Under the pieces are notes generated by a model. That model ran no database searches, was not told the DNA's origin, and saw only the letters and a program-made list of their open reading frames with translations. Position numbers and translations under genes: made by a program. From contig JAKQHY010000206.1 of assembly GCA_029555965.1 (NCBI GenBank), positions 1-64,000 on the forward strand: a stretch of 64,000 bases of DNA, read 5' to 3'. Below, one piece after another: positions 51,518 through 60,003 of the stretch. The number at the start of each line of letters is the position of its first letter. Within the stretch, counting starts at the first letter, position 1. This stretch comes from Chloroflexota bacterium. Lineage in GTDB: Bacteria > Chloroflexota > Anaerolineae > B4-G1 > SLSP01.

Positions 51518-51958
51518 GTGCGAGTGATGTTCACAATAGATGCCAGTGTTCACATCAACGCACTTAATCCGAGGGAGGCCGGCAGTGCAGAAAGTCAATT
51601 ATGTCTGCAACGCTTGGTGGCTACCCGACAACCATTCGTCTCACCCACTTTGTTATTGGTTGAGGTTGCGGCGGCTATTGCGCGCGTTCTGGACGATGCT
51701 GATGTGGCCCTGGAATTGACTCGTGGAATCCAGGCATTACCGCGGCAACTATGGGTGCCTCTGAACGATGAGGTGGCCGAAATGGCAGCTCGACTAGGGG
51801 CGCAGGCTCGCCTTCGCGGCGCGGACGCGGTCTATGCCGCTGTAGCACGACGTCATGGCGCGATCTTGATCGCTCGTGATCAACAACAATTGGAACGATT
51901 GTCGGCTTTAGTCCGGGTTATGACGCCTGAAGAAGTGCTAGCTAACCTAGTGGGGTGA
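51518..51958 (+). CDS. PIN-domain toxin (VapC-like)
   Basis: The product is 146 aa, GTG start directly after the antitoxin stop (an ATG three codons later is also possible). PIN endoribonucleases have four acidic residues: here Asp in 'FTIDASVHINAL', Glu in 'LLVEVAAAIARVL', Asp in 'RGADAVYAAVARR' and Asp in 'AILIARDQQQLERL'. The order and spacing match VapC-type toxins. It would cleave RNA when not bound by the Phd-like antitoxin. The MNT/HEPN pair follows within 4 bases, so both modules lie end to end. Confidence 0.88.
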   Translation: MRVMFTIDASVHINALNPREAGSAESQLCLQRLVATRQPFVSPTLLLVEVAAAIARVLDDADVALELTRGIQALPRQLWVPLNDEVAEMAARLGAQARLRGADAVYAAVARRHGAILIARDQQQLERLSALVRVMTPEEVLANLVG

Positions 51959-51961
51959 TGT

Positions 51962-52345
51962 ATGAGCGAGATAAATGTTATGAAAATGTCGTCCCAGACG
52001 GATTTGCAAACCGCAGTAAGCCGCAAACGCCGCCTGGAACAAGAACTGGCGCGCTATGTACAACTCCTGATTCAACACCATGCTCCAGAAAAGATCATTG
52101 TGTTTGGCTCCATGGCCATTGGGAATATCCATCCCTGGTCAGATATTGATCTGGTGGTGATTGAACATACCCAATTACCCTTTTTACGCCGTCTACACCA
52201 AGTGCGCCAATTGTTGCAACCCACTGTCGGTACTGATATTTTGGTTTATACCCCTGAAGAATTTGAGCAACTATGTCGTGCGCGTCCATTTTTTTCAGAA
52301 GAAATCGTAGGGAAAGGAATTGTGGTCTATGAACGAAGTGGCTAA
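51962..52345 (+). CDS. MNT-type minimal nucleotidyltransferase antitoxin
   Basis: The product is 127 aa. The nucleotidyltransferase motif GSx10DxD is present as 'FGSMAIGNIHPWSDIDLVVI'. In MNT/HEPN modules this protein neutralises the HEPN RNase, in characterised cases by polyadenylylation. An N-terminal helix of about 35 residues precedes the fold. The HEPN gene starts 17 bases before its stop codon. The gene begins 3 bases after the PIN toxin gene. Confidence 0.87.
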   Translation: MSEINVMKMSSQTDLQTAVSRKRRLEQELARYVQLLIQHHAPEKIIVFGSMAIGNIHPWSDIDLVVIEHTQLPFLRRLHQVRQLLQPTVGTDILVYTPEEFEQLCRARPFFSEEIVGKGIVVYERSG

Positions 52346-52715
52346 TCGCTGGTTGGCGTTTGCCGCAGAAGATTTGCAGGTGGCCGAGGTGGTATTTGCC
52401 GAGGCGCTTTACAATCAGGTCTGTTTTCACGCACAACAGTGCGTGGAAAAAGCCCTCAAGGGTGTTTTGCTTACTCTGAATATTCAGCCGCCCCGTACCC
52501 ATTCTATTACGGATTTACTGGCTTTGTTACCTGCGGATTGGTTAACGGATTTACGGCCTGAAATTGTCCAGTTGGATGATTTTTATATTCCGACCCGTTA
52601 TCCCGATGCGCTGCCGGGTATGTTGCCGGGTAGTCTGCCGGGAAGGGATGATGCGGAAGAGTCGCTAGGATGGGCGCGCGCCGTCTTGGGATGGGCGACT
52701 GCATTGCGACCATAA
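52329..52715 (+). CDS. HEPN-domain protein (toxin partner of MNT)
   Basis: ATG at 52329 is chosen; the TTG at 52320 is less likely. The product is 128 aa. HEPN helices are visible in 'RWLAFAAEDLQVAEVVFAEA' and 'FHAQQCVEKALKGVLL', and 'PPRTHSITDLLALL' contains the R/H residues of the conserved region, though the spacing differs from the strict RX4-6H ribonuclease motif. Overlap of 17 bases with the MNT gene suggests coupled translation. It may be a toxin or only a scaffold of the pair. Confidence 0.82.
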   Translation: MNEVANRWLAFAAEDLQVAEVVFAEALYNQVCFHAQQCVEKALKGVLLTLNIQPPRTHSITDLLALLPADWLTDLRPEIVQLDDFYIPTRYPDALPGMLPGSLPGRDDAEESLGWARAVLGWATALRP

Positions 52716-52728
52716 ATAAAGGAGCCCC

Positions 52729-53337
52729 ATGATTACACAAATTCTTATTACCCTCCTTATCGGCTACCTCTTCGGCTGCATCCAAACCGCCTACATCCTC
52801 GGCAAGCTCGTCCGCCACACAGACATCCGTCAGGAAGGCTCTGGCAATGCAGGCGCGTCCAACGTGATCACGGTGCTCGGCTTGAAGTATGGCCTACTCA
52901 CCGGCGCGGTGGACATCCTCAAGGGCCTCTTGCCGGTTGTCATCGTCCGCGCGCTGTATCCCGCAACGCCGGCGCTGGCCTACGCCGCCGGGATGGTGGC
53001 CATCGCCGGCCACATCTTCCCCTTCTACCTCGGCTTTCGCGGCGGGAAAGGCGTCGCCACCCTGATGGGGATGCTGCTCGCCTACGACTTGCGCCTCGGC
53101 GCGCTGTTCGTCGTCGTGATGGCGGCGCTGGCCTTCGGCGTGGATTACGTCGCAGTCGGCTCCGTCACCGTCTTCACGATGCTCCCCATCGCCACCTACC
53201 TCCTCAGCCTCCCCCTCGCCTGCCAGATCGCCGCTCTGGCCCTCGCCGTCATCGCCTGGATCAAACACGCCGAAAACCTCCAACGCATCCGCAACGGCAC
53301 CGAACTCCACGTCCGGGCCGCGTTCAAGAAGAAGTGA
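52729..53337 (+). CDS. plsY: Glycerol-3-phosphate acyltransferase PlsY
   Basis: The product is 202 aa. PlsY uses acyl-phosphate to acylate glycerol-3-phosphate at the first step of phospholipid synthesis. Recognisable motifs are the 'GSGNAGASNVITVLG' loop, 'GHIFPFYLGFRGGKGVAT' and about six TM segments beginning 'ILITLLIGYLFGCIQTAYIL'. The family usually has SGNxGATN, and here SGNAGASN is a small variation. AGGAG lies before the ATG. Confidence 0.93.
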   Translation: MITQILITLLIGYLFGCIQTAYILGKLVRHTDIRQEGSGNAGASNVITVLGLKYGLLTGAVDILKGLLPVVIVRALYPATPALAYAAGMVAIAGHIFPFYLGFRGGKGVATLMGMLLAYDLRLGALFVVVMAALAFGVDYVAVGSVTVFTMLPIATYLLSLPLACQIAALALAVIAWIKHAENLQRIRNGTELHVRAAFKKK

Positions 53338-53358
53338 CCCAACGGATGTGAGCCGCCA

Positions 53359-53811
53359 ATGAACCGCCGCGCTTTCTACCGCCTGAGCCACCTCCCGCCC
53401 CGCATCGCCTACGCGCTGGGGTTGGGGCCGATCATTGGACGATTCGTCCTGCTGCTGACCACCACGGGACGCAAATCGGGATTGCCTCGTGTGACGCCGT
53501 TGCAGTATGAAGACATTGACGGCGACCTTTACGTGGGATCGGCGCGCGGATTGAAGTCGGACTGGGTGCGCAACATCCAGGCGAATCCCACGGTTGCAGT
53601 CCGCGTCAAATCCGAGCGTTTCCAGGGCACAGCCCACCTCGTCACCGACCCGGCGCGCATCGCCGACTTCCTCGAAGTGCGCCTGCAACGGCATCCCCGG
53701 ATGATTGCCGCCATTTTGCGCTCCGACAACGTATCCACCCCTCCCACACGCGCCGATTTAGAGCATTATGCCGCCCACCTAGCCCTGGTCATCATTACCC
53801 GTAATTCGTAA
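53359..53811 (+). CDS. Nitroreductase/F420-dependent oxidoreductase-like protein (DDN family)
   Basis: The product is 150 aa. The fold is the split-barrel of deazaflavin-dependent reductases: 'LLTTTGRKSGLPRVTPLQYE' is the family hallmark, followed by 'LYVGSARGLKSDWVRNIQAN' and 'VAVRVKSERFQGTAHLV'. It may bind F420 or FMN and reduce an unknown substrate. The last residues (TRNS) and stop codon are encoded inside a heptamer repeat (gtaattc), so the C-terminus is partly repeat-derived. Confidence 0.88.
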   Translation: MNRRAFYRLSHLPPRIAYALGLGPIIGRFVLLLTTTGRKSGLPRVTPLQYEDIDGDLYVGSARGLKSDWVRNIQANPTVAVRVKSERFQGTAHLVTDPARIADFLEVRLQRHPRMIAAILRSDNVSTPPTRADLEHYAAHLALVIITRNS

Positions 53812-53827
53812 TTCGTAATTCGCTATT
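53801..53827. repeat. Heptamer tandem repeat (gtaattc)
   Basis: Three copies of gtaattc plus a degenerate fourth. It overlaps the stop codon of the preceding gene and ends before the ribosome site of the next. Confidence 0.85.
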
Positions 53828-53839
53828 CAAGGAGCCCCT

Positions 53840-56551
53840 ATGAACCCCGAAACCTTTTCCATCCTCCATCACTCCCACGACCTGCGCCTGTCGGCGTGGG
53901 GGCCGTACACCAAACGCTACATGGGCATTTCCCACATTCCCGACGTGAGCGCGGGCCTGCGCTTCGACCTGAGCGTGTTCCCCGGCCTGTACCGGCGCGG
54001 CGTCCAGCCGCCCAACGTTCTCTGGGAGTCGGGCTACCACCCGTGGGAAGCCGCGCCCGACCTCTCGTACTTCCGCCACCGCCACGAGGTCATCTGGAAA
54101 GATCAGGTTTATTGCAACATAGACTTCTGCCGCCTGGACGAATCCGCCGCCCTCATCCGCACCGAGTGCGTGAACCGCACCGACGGCCCGCAGAGCCTCT
54201 CCCTCTACTGGGTAGCGTCGCTGAACTTCCCGCCGCTGCGCACCTATTCGAGCGTCCCGCTGCAAATGAGCCGGGCCAGCGTGCCGGAAGGCGGCGTCTG
54301 GGTCGAGGCGCTCGACTACGCTGACGTGACCCTCGGCTTCGAGCCGCACCGCGCGACCCTCTCCTACGACGGCCTGCTGCGCGGCGAAATCCGCGCGCAC
54401 GGTTTCACCGGCGGCCTGGGATTGGGACAGGGCTTCGGGATGACGCCGGGCGACAGCGTGACGTACCGCATCGCGTTGCCCGCCCCCTTAACCGACGCCG
54501 CGCTCGTCTTGCGCTACCGGCTGCCCACCGGCGACCGGCTGCCCCTCGCGCTCTCCGGCGATGTAAGCGGCGACGTAACATTGGCTGGCAGCGGCGACCT
54601 CATCGTGCAGACGATCCCGCTCGGCGCGATACCTGCCGGGATGTTGACGCTCACCCTCACGCCGCAGGGCCGCGCCGCGTTGGAACTGGATGGCTTCGCC
54701 ATCGTCCCCCAGGCTGCTGCCGATCAGGTACGCTTCGCGCCGGCCCCCTGGAATCCTGTCCCGGAGCGCCTCCCCGACCCCCGCGACGACACACTGCTGC
54801 TCCGCTACGAGCACATCCCCAACGTCTACGGGCTGGCGTGGGATGGCTCCGTCTCCTTCAAGGTGCGCGAGTTCTACTGCGACGACCTCGACACGACGCT
54901 GCGCCACAAAGTCCACGAACATGTCCAGCTCACCCTCACCGGGCCGGGCGAAGGGCACTATACCAACATCTTCAGCCGCCCCGTCTTCGTGGAGGCGGGC
55001 GCGACGCGCGTCCTCTACGGCCTGGTCTGCACGGGCGACGCCGACACCGTCTCCGCGCGGCTCGCCGCCTTCGACCCTGCATCGCCGGAATGGGACGCCG
55101 TGGCCGCCGTCGCCCGCGCCCGCGCCGTGGACTTCGCGCCCAATCCCTCCGGCGAGCCATACCGCTTCGGCCAGGAGCGTATGGCCGCGACGCTGCTCAC
55201 CAACATTGTCTATCCGGTGCGCACGCGCGGCGCGTGGATTCGCCACAGCACGCCGGGCCGCTGGTGGGACTGCCTCTACACCTGGGATTCCGGTTTCATC
55301 GGCCTGGGGCTGGCGGAACTCGACCTCGACCGCGCCCTCGACAACCTCAACGCCTACACCACCGAGCCGGGGACGAAGGACGCGGCCTTCATCCACCACG
55401 GTAGCGCCGTCCCCACCCAGTTCTATGGCTTCCTGGAACTCTGGCAGCGCACGCAATCCCGCGATTTTCTGGCCTACTTCTACCCCCGGATGCAGCAGTA
55501 CCACCGCTTTATGGCCGGGCGGTTGGGCAGTTCGACCACGCGCAGCTTCAAATCCAACCTGCTCCGCACCTGGGATTACTTTTACAACTCCGGCGGCTGG
55601 GACGATTACCCGCCGCAGGTCTACATCCACGCCAAAGGGCTGGAAAGCGCTGTGACGCCGGTGATCACCACAGCGCAGGTCATTCGCACGGCCAAGATCA
55701 TGCGGATGGCGGCGCTGGCCCTGGGCGAAGACCCCGCCGAATACGACGCCGACATCGCCGCGCTCTCCCACGATTTGCAAACCTACGCCTGGGACGAGGA
55801 AGCCGGCTACTTCAGTTATGTTTTGCACGATACAGACGGTCATCCGACAGAGATTTTGCGCCACGAATCCGGTGCGAATTTCAACATGGGGCTGGACGGC
55901 GCGTCGCCGTTGACGGCGGGGATTTGCACGCCGGAGCAGGAAGCGTGCCTGGTCGCCGCACTGATGTCGCCGGAGCGGATGTGGTGCCGCTACGGGCTTT
56001 CGACCGTGGATCAGTCCGCGCCCTACTACCGCGACGACGGATACTGGAACGGCGCGGTGTGGATGGCGCACCAGTGGTTCGTCTGGAAGGCGCTGCTCGA
56101 CCTGGGCCGCGCCGCCGAAGCGCACCGCATCGCCAAAACCGCACTCGACGTGTGGCAGGCCGAAGTCGCCGACTCGTACAACTGCTTCGAGCACTTCATC
56201 GTGCAGACCGGGCGCGGCGCCGGGTGGCATCACTTTGGCGGACTGTCGGCCCCGGTGCTGAATTGGTACGGCGCGTACCACCGCCCCGGCCGGCTCACGG
56301 TGGGCTTCGATACGTGGATCGAGGCGCTAACCGTTGCTCCGGACGCCACCGCGCTCTCGGCCCGCCTGCGGCATTTCGGCGCGCCGCATCACGCCCCCGT
56401 CGCCCTCGTTACCCTCAAGCCGGGGGCGTACACCGCGACGTGGAACGGGCAAGTTCTCCCATCCGCCGCGCGTTACCCCGGTACGTTAGAAGTGCAGTTG
56501 CCTGCCGGCGCCGCAGTGGGGGAATTGGCAATCATTCAAAATCGTGTATAA
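53840..56551 (+). CDS. (alpha/alpha)6 glycoside hydrolase-like protein
   Basis: The product is 903 aa, AAGGAG upstream. The N-terminal part (1-about 430) is beta-rich, with lengthy domains similar to those preceding GH63/GH15-like catalytic domains. The C-terminal catalytic barrel has 'WDCLYTWDSGFIGLGLAELD' and 'GAVWMAHQWFVWKALLDLGR', and 'DSYNCFEHFIVQTGRGAGWH' typical of MGH1/GH63-type enzymes. The fold acts on alpha-linked glucans or trehalose-like sugars; catalytic acids cannot be fixed with certainty here. No signal peptide is visible, so it is cytoplasmic. Confidence 0.82.
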   Translation: MNPETFSILHHSHDLRLSAWGPYTKRYMGISHIPDVSAGLRFDLSVFPGLYRRGVQPPNVLWESGYHPWEAAPDLSYFRHRHEVIWKDQVYCNIDFCRLDESAALIRTECVNRTDGPQSLSLYWVASLNFPPLRTYSSVPLQMSRASVPEGGVWVEALDYADVTLGFEPHRATLSYDGLLRGEIRAHGFTGGLGLGQGFGMTPGDSVTYRIALPAPLTDAALVLRYRLPTGDRLPLALSGDVSGDVTLAGSGDLIVQTIPLGAIPAGMLTLTLTPQGRAALELDGFAIVPQAAADQVRFAPAPWNPVPERLPDPRDDTLLLRYEHIPNVYGLAWDGSVSFKVREFYCDDLDTTLRHKVHEHVQLTLTGPGEGHYTNIFSRPVFVEAGATRVLYGLVCTGDADTVSARLAAFDPASPEWDAVAAVARARAVDFAPNPSGEPYRFGQERMAATLLTNIVYPVRTRGAWIRHSTPGRWWDCLYTWDSGFIGLGLAELDLDRALDNLNAYTTEPGTKDAAFIHHGSAVPTQFYGFLELWQRTQSRDFLAYFYPRMQQYHRFMAGRLGSSTTRSFKSNLLRTWDYFYNSGGWDDYPPQVYIHAKGLESAVTPVITTAQVIRTAKIMRMAALALGEDPAEYDADIAALSHDLQTYAWDEEAGYFSYVLHDTDGHPTEILRHESGANFNMGLDGASPLTAGICTPEQEACLVAALMSPERMWCRYGLSTVDQSAPYYRDDGYWNGAVWMAHQWFVWKALLDLGRAAEAHRIAKTALDVWQAEVADSYNCFEHFIVQTGRGAGWHHFGGLSAPVLNWYGAYHRPGRLTVGFDTWIEALTVAPDATALSARLRHFGAPHHAPVALVTLKPGAYTATWNGQVLPSAARYPGTLEVQLPAGAAVGELAIIQNRV

Positions 56552-56608
56552 ATTGAACGGATTTTTGATCCTAACATTCCGTAATCCTGCTATTCTCTGG
56601 AGGTGCTG

Positions 56609-57607
56609 ATGATACCCAATCAATGGTACGTGGTCATGGATTCTGATCAGGTGAAAGATGAACCGGTGGGCGTCACCCGGATGGGCGAAAAGCTGGTTTT
56701 CTGGCGGGACAACGCCGGCAAAGTCAGTTGCCTGTACGACCGGTGCGTCCATCGCGGCGTCGCGCTCAGCAAGGGGAAGAAAGTGGAGGGCTACCTGCAA
56801 TGCCCGTTTCACGGCTTTCTCTACAACCCATCGGGCGCGGTAGTGCGGATTCCGGCCAACGGGAAGAACGCGCCGGTGCCCGAACGCTTCAAAGTCCGCA
56901 GCTACCCCACCTACGAAGCGCACGGCTTCATCTGGATCTGGTGGGGCGAGACCCCGCCGGAGAATTTAGCGCCACCGCGTTTCTTCGACGACCTGGACGA
57001 CGGCTTCACCTACGGGCGAGCGTATGATCCCTGGGACGCCCACTACTCCCGCGTGATCGAAAACCAACTTGACGTCGTCCACCTGCCGTTCGTCCACTAC
57101 AACAGCATCGGTCGCGGCAACAAGACGCTGGTGGACGGCCCCATCGTCCAGTGGGCGGACGAAGAGGAGCATTTCTGCTTCTACGTCTACAACCGGGTGG
57201 ACGACGGCACGCCGCCGCGCCGCCCGGAGGACATGCCGCCGCCCGATCCGGGGCGCGTTCACCTGTGCTTCATCTACCCCAACCTGTGGCAGAACCACAT
57301 CAGCGACAAGGTGCGGGTGATGGCGGCCTTCGTGCCGGTGGACGCCGAACACACCCTGCTCTACCTGCGCTTCTACCAGCGGTTCCTCAAAGTGCCGATC
57401 CTGCGTGAGTTGGTCAACACGCTGGCGATGCCGTTCAACGTCTACGTAGCCCACCAGGATCGCCGCGTCGTCGTGACGCAGCAGCCCAAGCCCTCGGCCC
57501 TGCGGATGGACGAGAAGCTGATCCAGGGCGACCGCCCCATCCTCGAATACCGGCGCGGACGGCAGAAATTGCTGGACGCCGCCCGCCCCGAAGAAAAGCA
57601 GGATTAG
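56609..57607 (+). CDS. Rieske [2Fe-2S] aromatic ring-hydroxylating oxygenase, alpha-subunit type
   Basis: ATG 56609 with GGAGG five bases upstream is preferred over GTG 56603; the product is 332 aa. The Rieske cluster motif CxH-N16-CxxH is 'CVHRGVALSKGKKVEG' followed by 'CPFHGF'. The C-terminal domain holds the iron site with 'ENQLDVVHLPFVHYNSIG', as in PaO/VanA-like oxygenases. No ferredoxin or reductase is encoded beside it, so it must borrow electron partners. It follows the glycosidase gene after 57 bases. Substrate unknown. Confidence 0.88.
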   Translation: MIPNQWYVVMDSDQVKDEPVGVTRMGEKLVFWRDNAGKVSCLYDRCVHRGVALSKGKKVEGYLQCPFHGFLYNPSGAVVRIPANGKNAPVPERFKVRSYPTYEAHGFIWIWWGETPPENLAPPRFFDDLDDGFTYGRAYDPWDAHYSRVIENQLDVVHLPFVHYNSIGRGNKTLVDGPIVQWADEEEHFCFYVYNRVDDGTPPRRPEDMPPPDPGRVHLCFIYPNLWQNHISDKVRVMAAFVPVDAEHTLLYLRFYQRFLKVPILRELVNTLAMPFNVYVAHQDRRVVVTQQPKPSALRMDEKLIQGDRPILEYRRGRQKLLDAARPEEKQD

Positions 57608-57610
57608 TAA

Positions 57611-57672
57611 ACCGTGAACCGTGAAACGTGAGGCTCTCATTGTAAAAGCCTCACGTTTCACGTTTTACGTTT
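57611..57672. repeat. Hairpin repeat (accgtgaa unit)
   Basis: A 15-bp perfect stem (gtgaaacgtgaggct 57621-57635 / agcctcacgtttcac 57647-57661) with flanking units such as 'accgtgaaccgtgaaacgtg' and 'cacgttttacgtttc'. It is probably the terminator of the Rieske gene and the convergent small gene. Confidence 0.85.
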
Positions 57673-57693
57673 CATACCGATAGAGAACCAGCC

Positions 57694-58128
57694 TTATTCT
57701 ATCGGCTCCTCATCATGACTCGCGTGCATTTCCATCATCGCCTCCCACGTCGCCGTTTCCCAACGGCTTTTTTGCTCGCGGAGTTTTTCCAATAACAACC
57801 TCTGCGTATTTTGGGTGTCTTCAAACCTTACCCCCTGGACGTACTTGATCAGTTCGTCCATCTGACGCAGGCAGTGCTTTTGTGCTCCCCGTTGAATCTG
57901 CGTGATGCGAGCAGCGCTGCTGCCGCGTTGTTGTTCCCTGGCGATGCGGGACTGAAACGGCGCGCTCCATGCCGCCGGAACTTTTTCCTCTTCAGTGACC
58001 TCGCGCAGCGCATCCAATCGTTCCTCTAAGAATTTTTGCACGTACTGTGTAGCCCAACGGTTCGCCCAGTACATCAACCATGTTAACGCCGCCACGATAG
58101 CTACAAAAATCAAAACCATCCATCCCAT
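57694..58128 (-). CDS. Small membrane-anchored coiled-coil protein
   Basis: The product is 144 aa. A single N-terminal TM helix ('MVLIFVAIVAALTWLMYWA') is followed by a charged, mostly helical cytoplasmic part with coiled-coil character ('VQKFLEERLDALREVTEEEK', 'RLLLEKLREQKSRWETATW'). It carries one Cys and ends in an acidic tail. No family was recognised. It converges on the Rieske gene across the hairpin repeat. Confidence 0.7.
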   Translation of the reverse strand: MGWMVLIFVAIVAALTWLMYWANRWATQYVQKFLEERLDALREVTEEEKVPAAWSAPFQSRIAREQQRGSSAARITQIQRGAQKHCLRQMDELIKYVQGVRFEDTQNTQRLLLEKLREQKSRWETATWEAMMEMHASHDEEPIE

Positions 58129-58315
58129 AGGTTTTCTCCCTCAAAATGATTATGTAATGCATCCCAAGATGCGTTAAACAACCGCCCATCCGCCATTTGA
58201 ATACATAGTTAGAAAACGGTATAGTACCAAGGTACTATTTACCAAATTCTATCCTTATGTTATTATTTGGTTAGAAAGTATATAATTTTTATAACCTTTA
58301 GCAGGAGTAGACACA

Positions 58316-59674
58316 ATGGGCGGGAGCAAATGGGCGGGAATGGCCTTCACAGGCGCAGTTGTAGTTTTGTTAGCCCTCCTCTTTTCGTCCCCCGCCGTCG
58401 CGTCACCTTTGCACACTTCCCCTGAGAGCAATTTCGAAACCTTCTTGACCTTTATACCACTAGTAGCCAAAAATCACACCCCCACAGAGACCCTGCACCC
58501 CAACGATCCCTATTACCCCAATCAATGGGCCATACAAAAAGCCAACATGCTCGCAGCCTGGAATCACTCACACGGCGATCAAATTCTCATTGCCACCTTA
58601 GATACCGGCGTGGATTTTGAGCACGCTGATTTGGTATCAAAGCTGCGCGGTGACATTGACTGGGATTTCGTCAACGACGACGATAACGCGCAAGACGATT
58701 ATGGACACGGCACCCACGTCGCCGGGATTGCAGCGGCGACTACAAACAACGGGCAAGGTGTAGTGGGGGTCGGTTGGGGCGCCGATATCCTCCCCCTAAA
58801 GGTCCTCAACAACAAAGGCAACGGTTCCATAACCAACATCATCATGGCACTCTACTACGCAACCGATCATGGAGCGCGCATCATCAACATGAGTTTGAGC
58901 ACCGGTCCAGAATACAACCTGCAATGCTCGCAAGTGCCGGCCTTGGAGGAAGCGTTAGAATACGCCTACCAACACGGCGTCTTGACAGTGGTATCGGCCG
59001 GCAACCACAGCACGGATGCAAGTAAAGTCATCCCGGCCAATTGTCCCTACGTCATAACGGTCGCGGCCACCGACGCACAAGACGCCATCGCAGCTTTCAG
59101 CAACTATGGAAGCGTCATAGACATCGCCGCTCCCGGCAAATCTATTTACAGCACCGACCTCGGCAATCACTACAGTGTTAAAAGTGGCACCTCGATGGCC
59201 GCGCCCTTCGTCTCCGGCGTTGCTTCCCTGGTGTGGGCAGCGCAGCCGACCTACACTGTCACCCAAGTCGCGGCAGCGCTGATACACCAAACAATAGACC
59301 TGGGCAACCAGGGTTGGGACCCGATTTTTGGTTACGGGCGGGTGGACGCGGCGCAGGCCGTGTGGCTAGGCACACTCCCGGGCCAATCAGGCGGCGAGGA
59401 AGCGCTACTGCCCCGGCCCACGTTGACCCAAATGAGTCTTTCACAACCCGACCCACACAGTTACGTCCCCCAGCATTTGCTGGTTCGCTTCACTACAGAA
59501 CAGGTCGCCACAACTTTCATGGCCCGTCACCAGATCGCTGAGGCAAGGCCACTAGGAAATGGCCTTCATCTTCTATCTGTCGCTGAAGGCGCCGAATGGG
59601 AAACCGCTCAACAACTGCTGGCAAGCGGAGCAGTGACGTATGCGCAACCGGATTTCGTGGTATCAGTTCACTGA
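58316..59674 (+). CDS. Secreted subtilisin-like serine protease with C-terminal propeptide-like domain
   Basis: The product is 452 aa, GCAGGAG upstream. An N-terminal signal peptide ('GMAFTGAVVVLLALLFSSPA') is followed almost directly by the S8 catalytic domain ('NDPYYPNQWAIQKANMLAAW'). The triad is Asp96 ('ATLDTGVDF'), His131 ('YGHGTHVAGIAAA') and Ser293 ('SGTSMAAPFVSG'), with oxyanion Asn230 ('SAGNHS'), thermitase-type. Residues about 380-452 ('VPQHLLVRFTTEQVATTFMA', then 'AVTYAQPDFVVSVH') look like the fervidolysin-type propeptide that normally precedes the 'NDPYYPNQW' start. Here it follows the catalytic domain instead. Base composition is less GC-rich than neighbours. Confidence 0.9.
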   Translation: MGGSKWAGMAFTGAVVVLLALLFSSPAVASPLHTSPESNFETFLTFIPLVAKNHTPTETLHPNDPYYPNQWAIQKANMLAAWNHSHGDQILIATLDTGVDFEHADLVSKLRGDIDWDFVNDDDNAQDDYGHGTHVAGIAAATTNNGQGVVGVGWGADILPLKVLNNKGNGSITNIIMALYYATDHGARIINMSLSTGPEYNLQCSQVPALEEALEYAYQHGVLTVVSAGNHSTDASKVIPANCPYVITVAATDAQDAIAAFSNYGSVIDIAAPGKSIYSTDLGNHYSVKSGTSMAAPFVSGVASLVWAAQPTYTVTQVAAALIHQTIDLGNQGWDPIFGYGRVDAAQAVWLGTLPGQSGGEEALLPRPTLTQMSLSQPDPHSYVPQHLLVRFTTEQVATTFMARHQIAEARPLGNGLHLLSVAEGAEWETAQQLLASGAVTYAQPDFVVSVH

Positions 59675-59689
59675 GTAAGCTATAACATT

Positions 59690-59718
59690 AAGCGGGGAGT
59701 GAAGTTCACTCCCCGCTT
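59690..59718. terminator. Terminator after the subtilase gene
   Basis: 12-bp stem (aagcggggagtg / cactccccgctt) with 5-nt loop aagtt, followed by a T-rich tail on the plus strand. It also faces the 3' end of the minus-strand ncRNA candidate. Confidence 0.85.
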
Positions 59719-59734
59719 TATATTGCCTGACTTC

Positions 59735-60003
59735 AAAAGGGGTAGCCCCAAGAAGATTAAGTTTTTCTTACAGTTTTGACAACTTACTTACTTCTACTTG
59801 TTTTTGTAGAAGACCCCTTGTTTGGTTTGCAATAGATTGAGTATCTCTTTCAATGTATTGTTTGTCAGTTTCCCGGTATTGCTACCTTTTCACTAACTTA
59901 CGGTTTCCTTCTAACTTGGTGTTAGATTTCTACCGCTTACCAACTTGGGTTATTTTTCTGTTGTCTCTCTTGTAAGGTCTCTTTCTGTCTTGGGGCTACC
60001 TTT
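59735..60003 (-). ncRNA. Candidate structured non-coding RNA
   Basis: The segment is purine-rich on the minus strand and contains no convincing reading frame. Its ends pair over 13 bases (59741-59753 with 59988-60000). Two more long-range helices are nested inside: 59767-59772 with 59971-59976, and 59778-59783 with 59960-59965. Four local hairpins follow within: 59791-59812 (7 bp), 59830-59860 (5+5 bp with one mismatch), 59875-59886 (4 bp with a GCAA tetraloop in the minus-strand RNA) and 59901-59935 (outer cggt/accg with inner ctaac/gttag). A consensus promoter (60004-60032) points at it. No known RNA family (6S, tmRNA, RNase P) was recognised. It lies between the subtilase terminator and the adenosyltransferase 3' end. 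Confidence 0.65.

Noticed and set aside
52894-53694. 266-aa minus ORF
   Set aside because: Antisense to plsY and the DDN-type gene; composition of Arg/Glu/Gly shadows.
54488-56281. 597-aa ORF on the minus strand
   Set aside because: Antisense shadow of the 903-aa glycosidase in GC-rich DNA; no family motif, composition rich in Gly/Val/Arg typical of such shadows.
59735-60003. Retron or tmRNA interpretation of the ncRNA candidate
   Set aside because: No reverse transcriptase gene is near, and no tmRNA tag frame or tRNA-like ends are seen; 6S and RNase P signatures were also not found.
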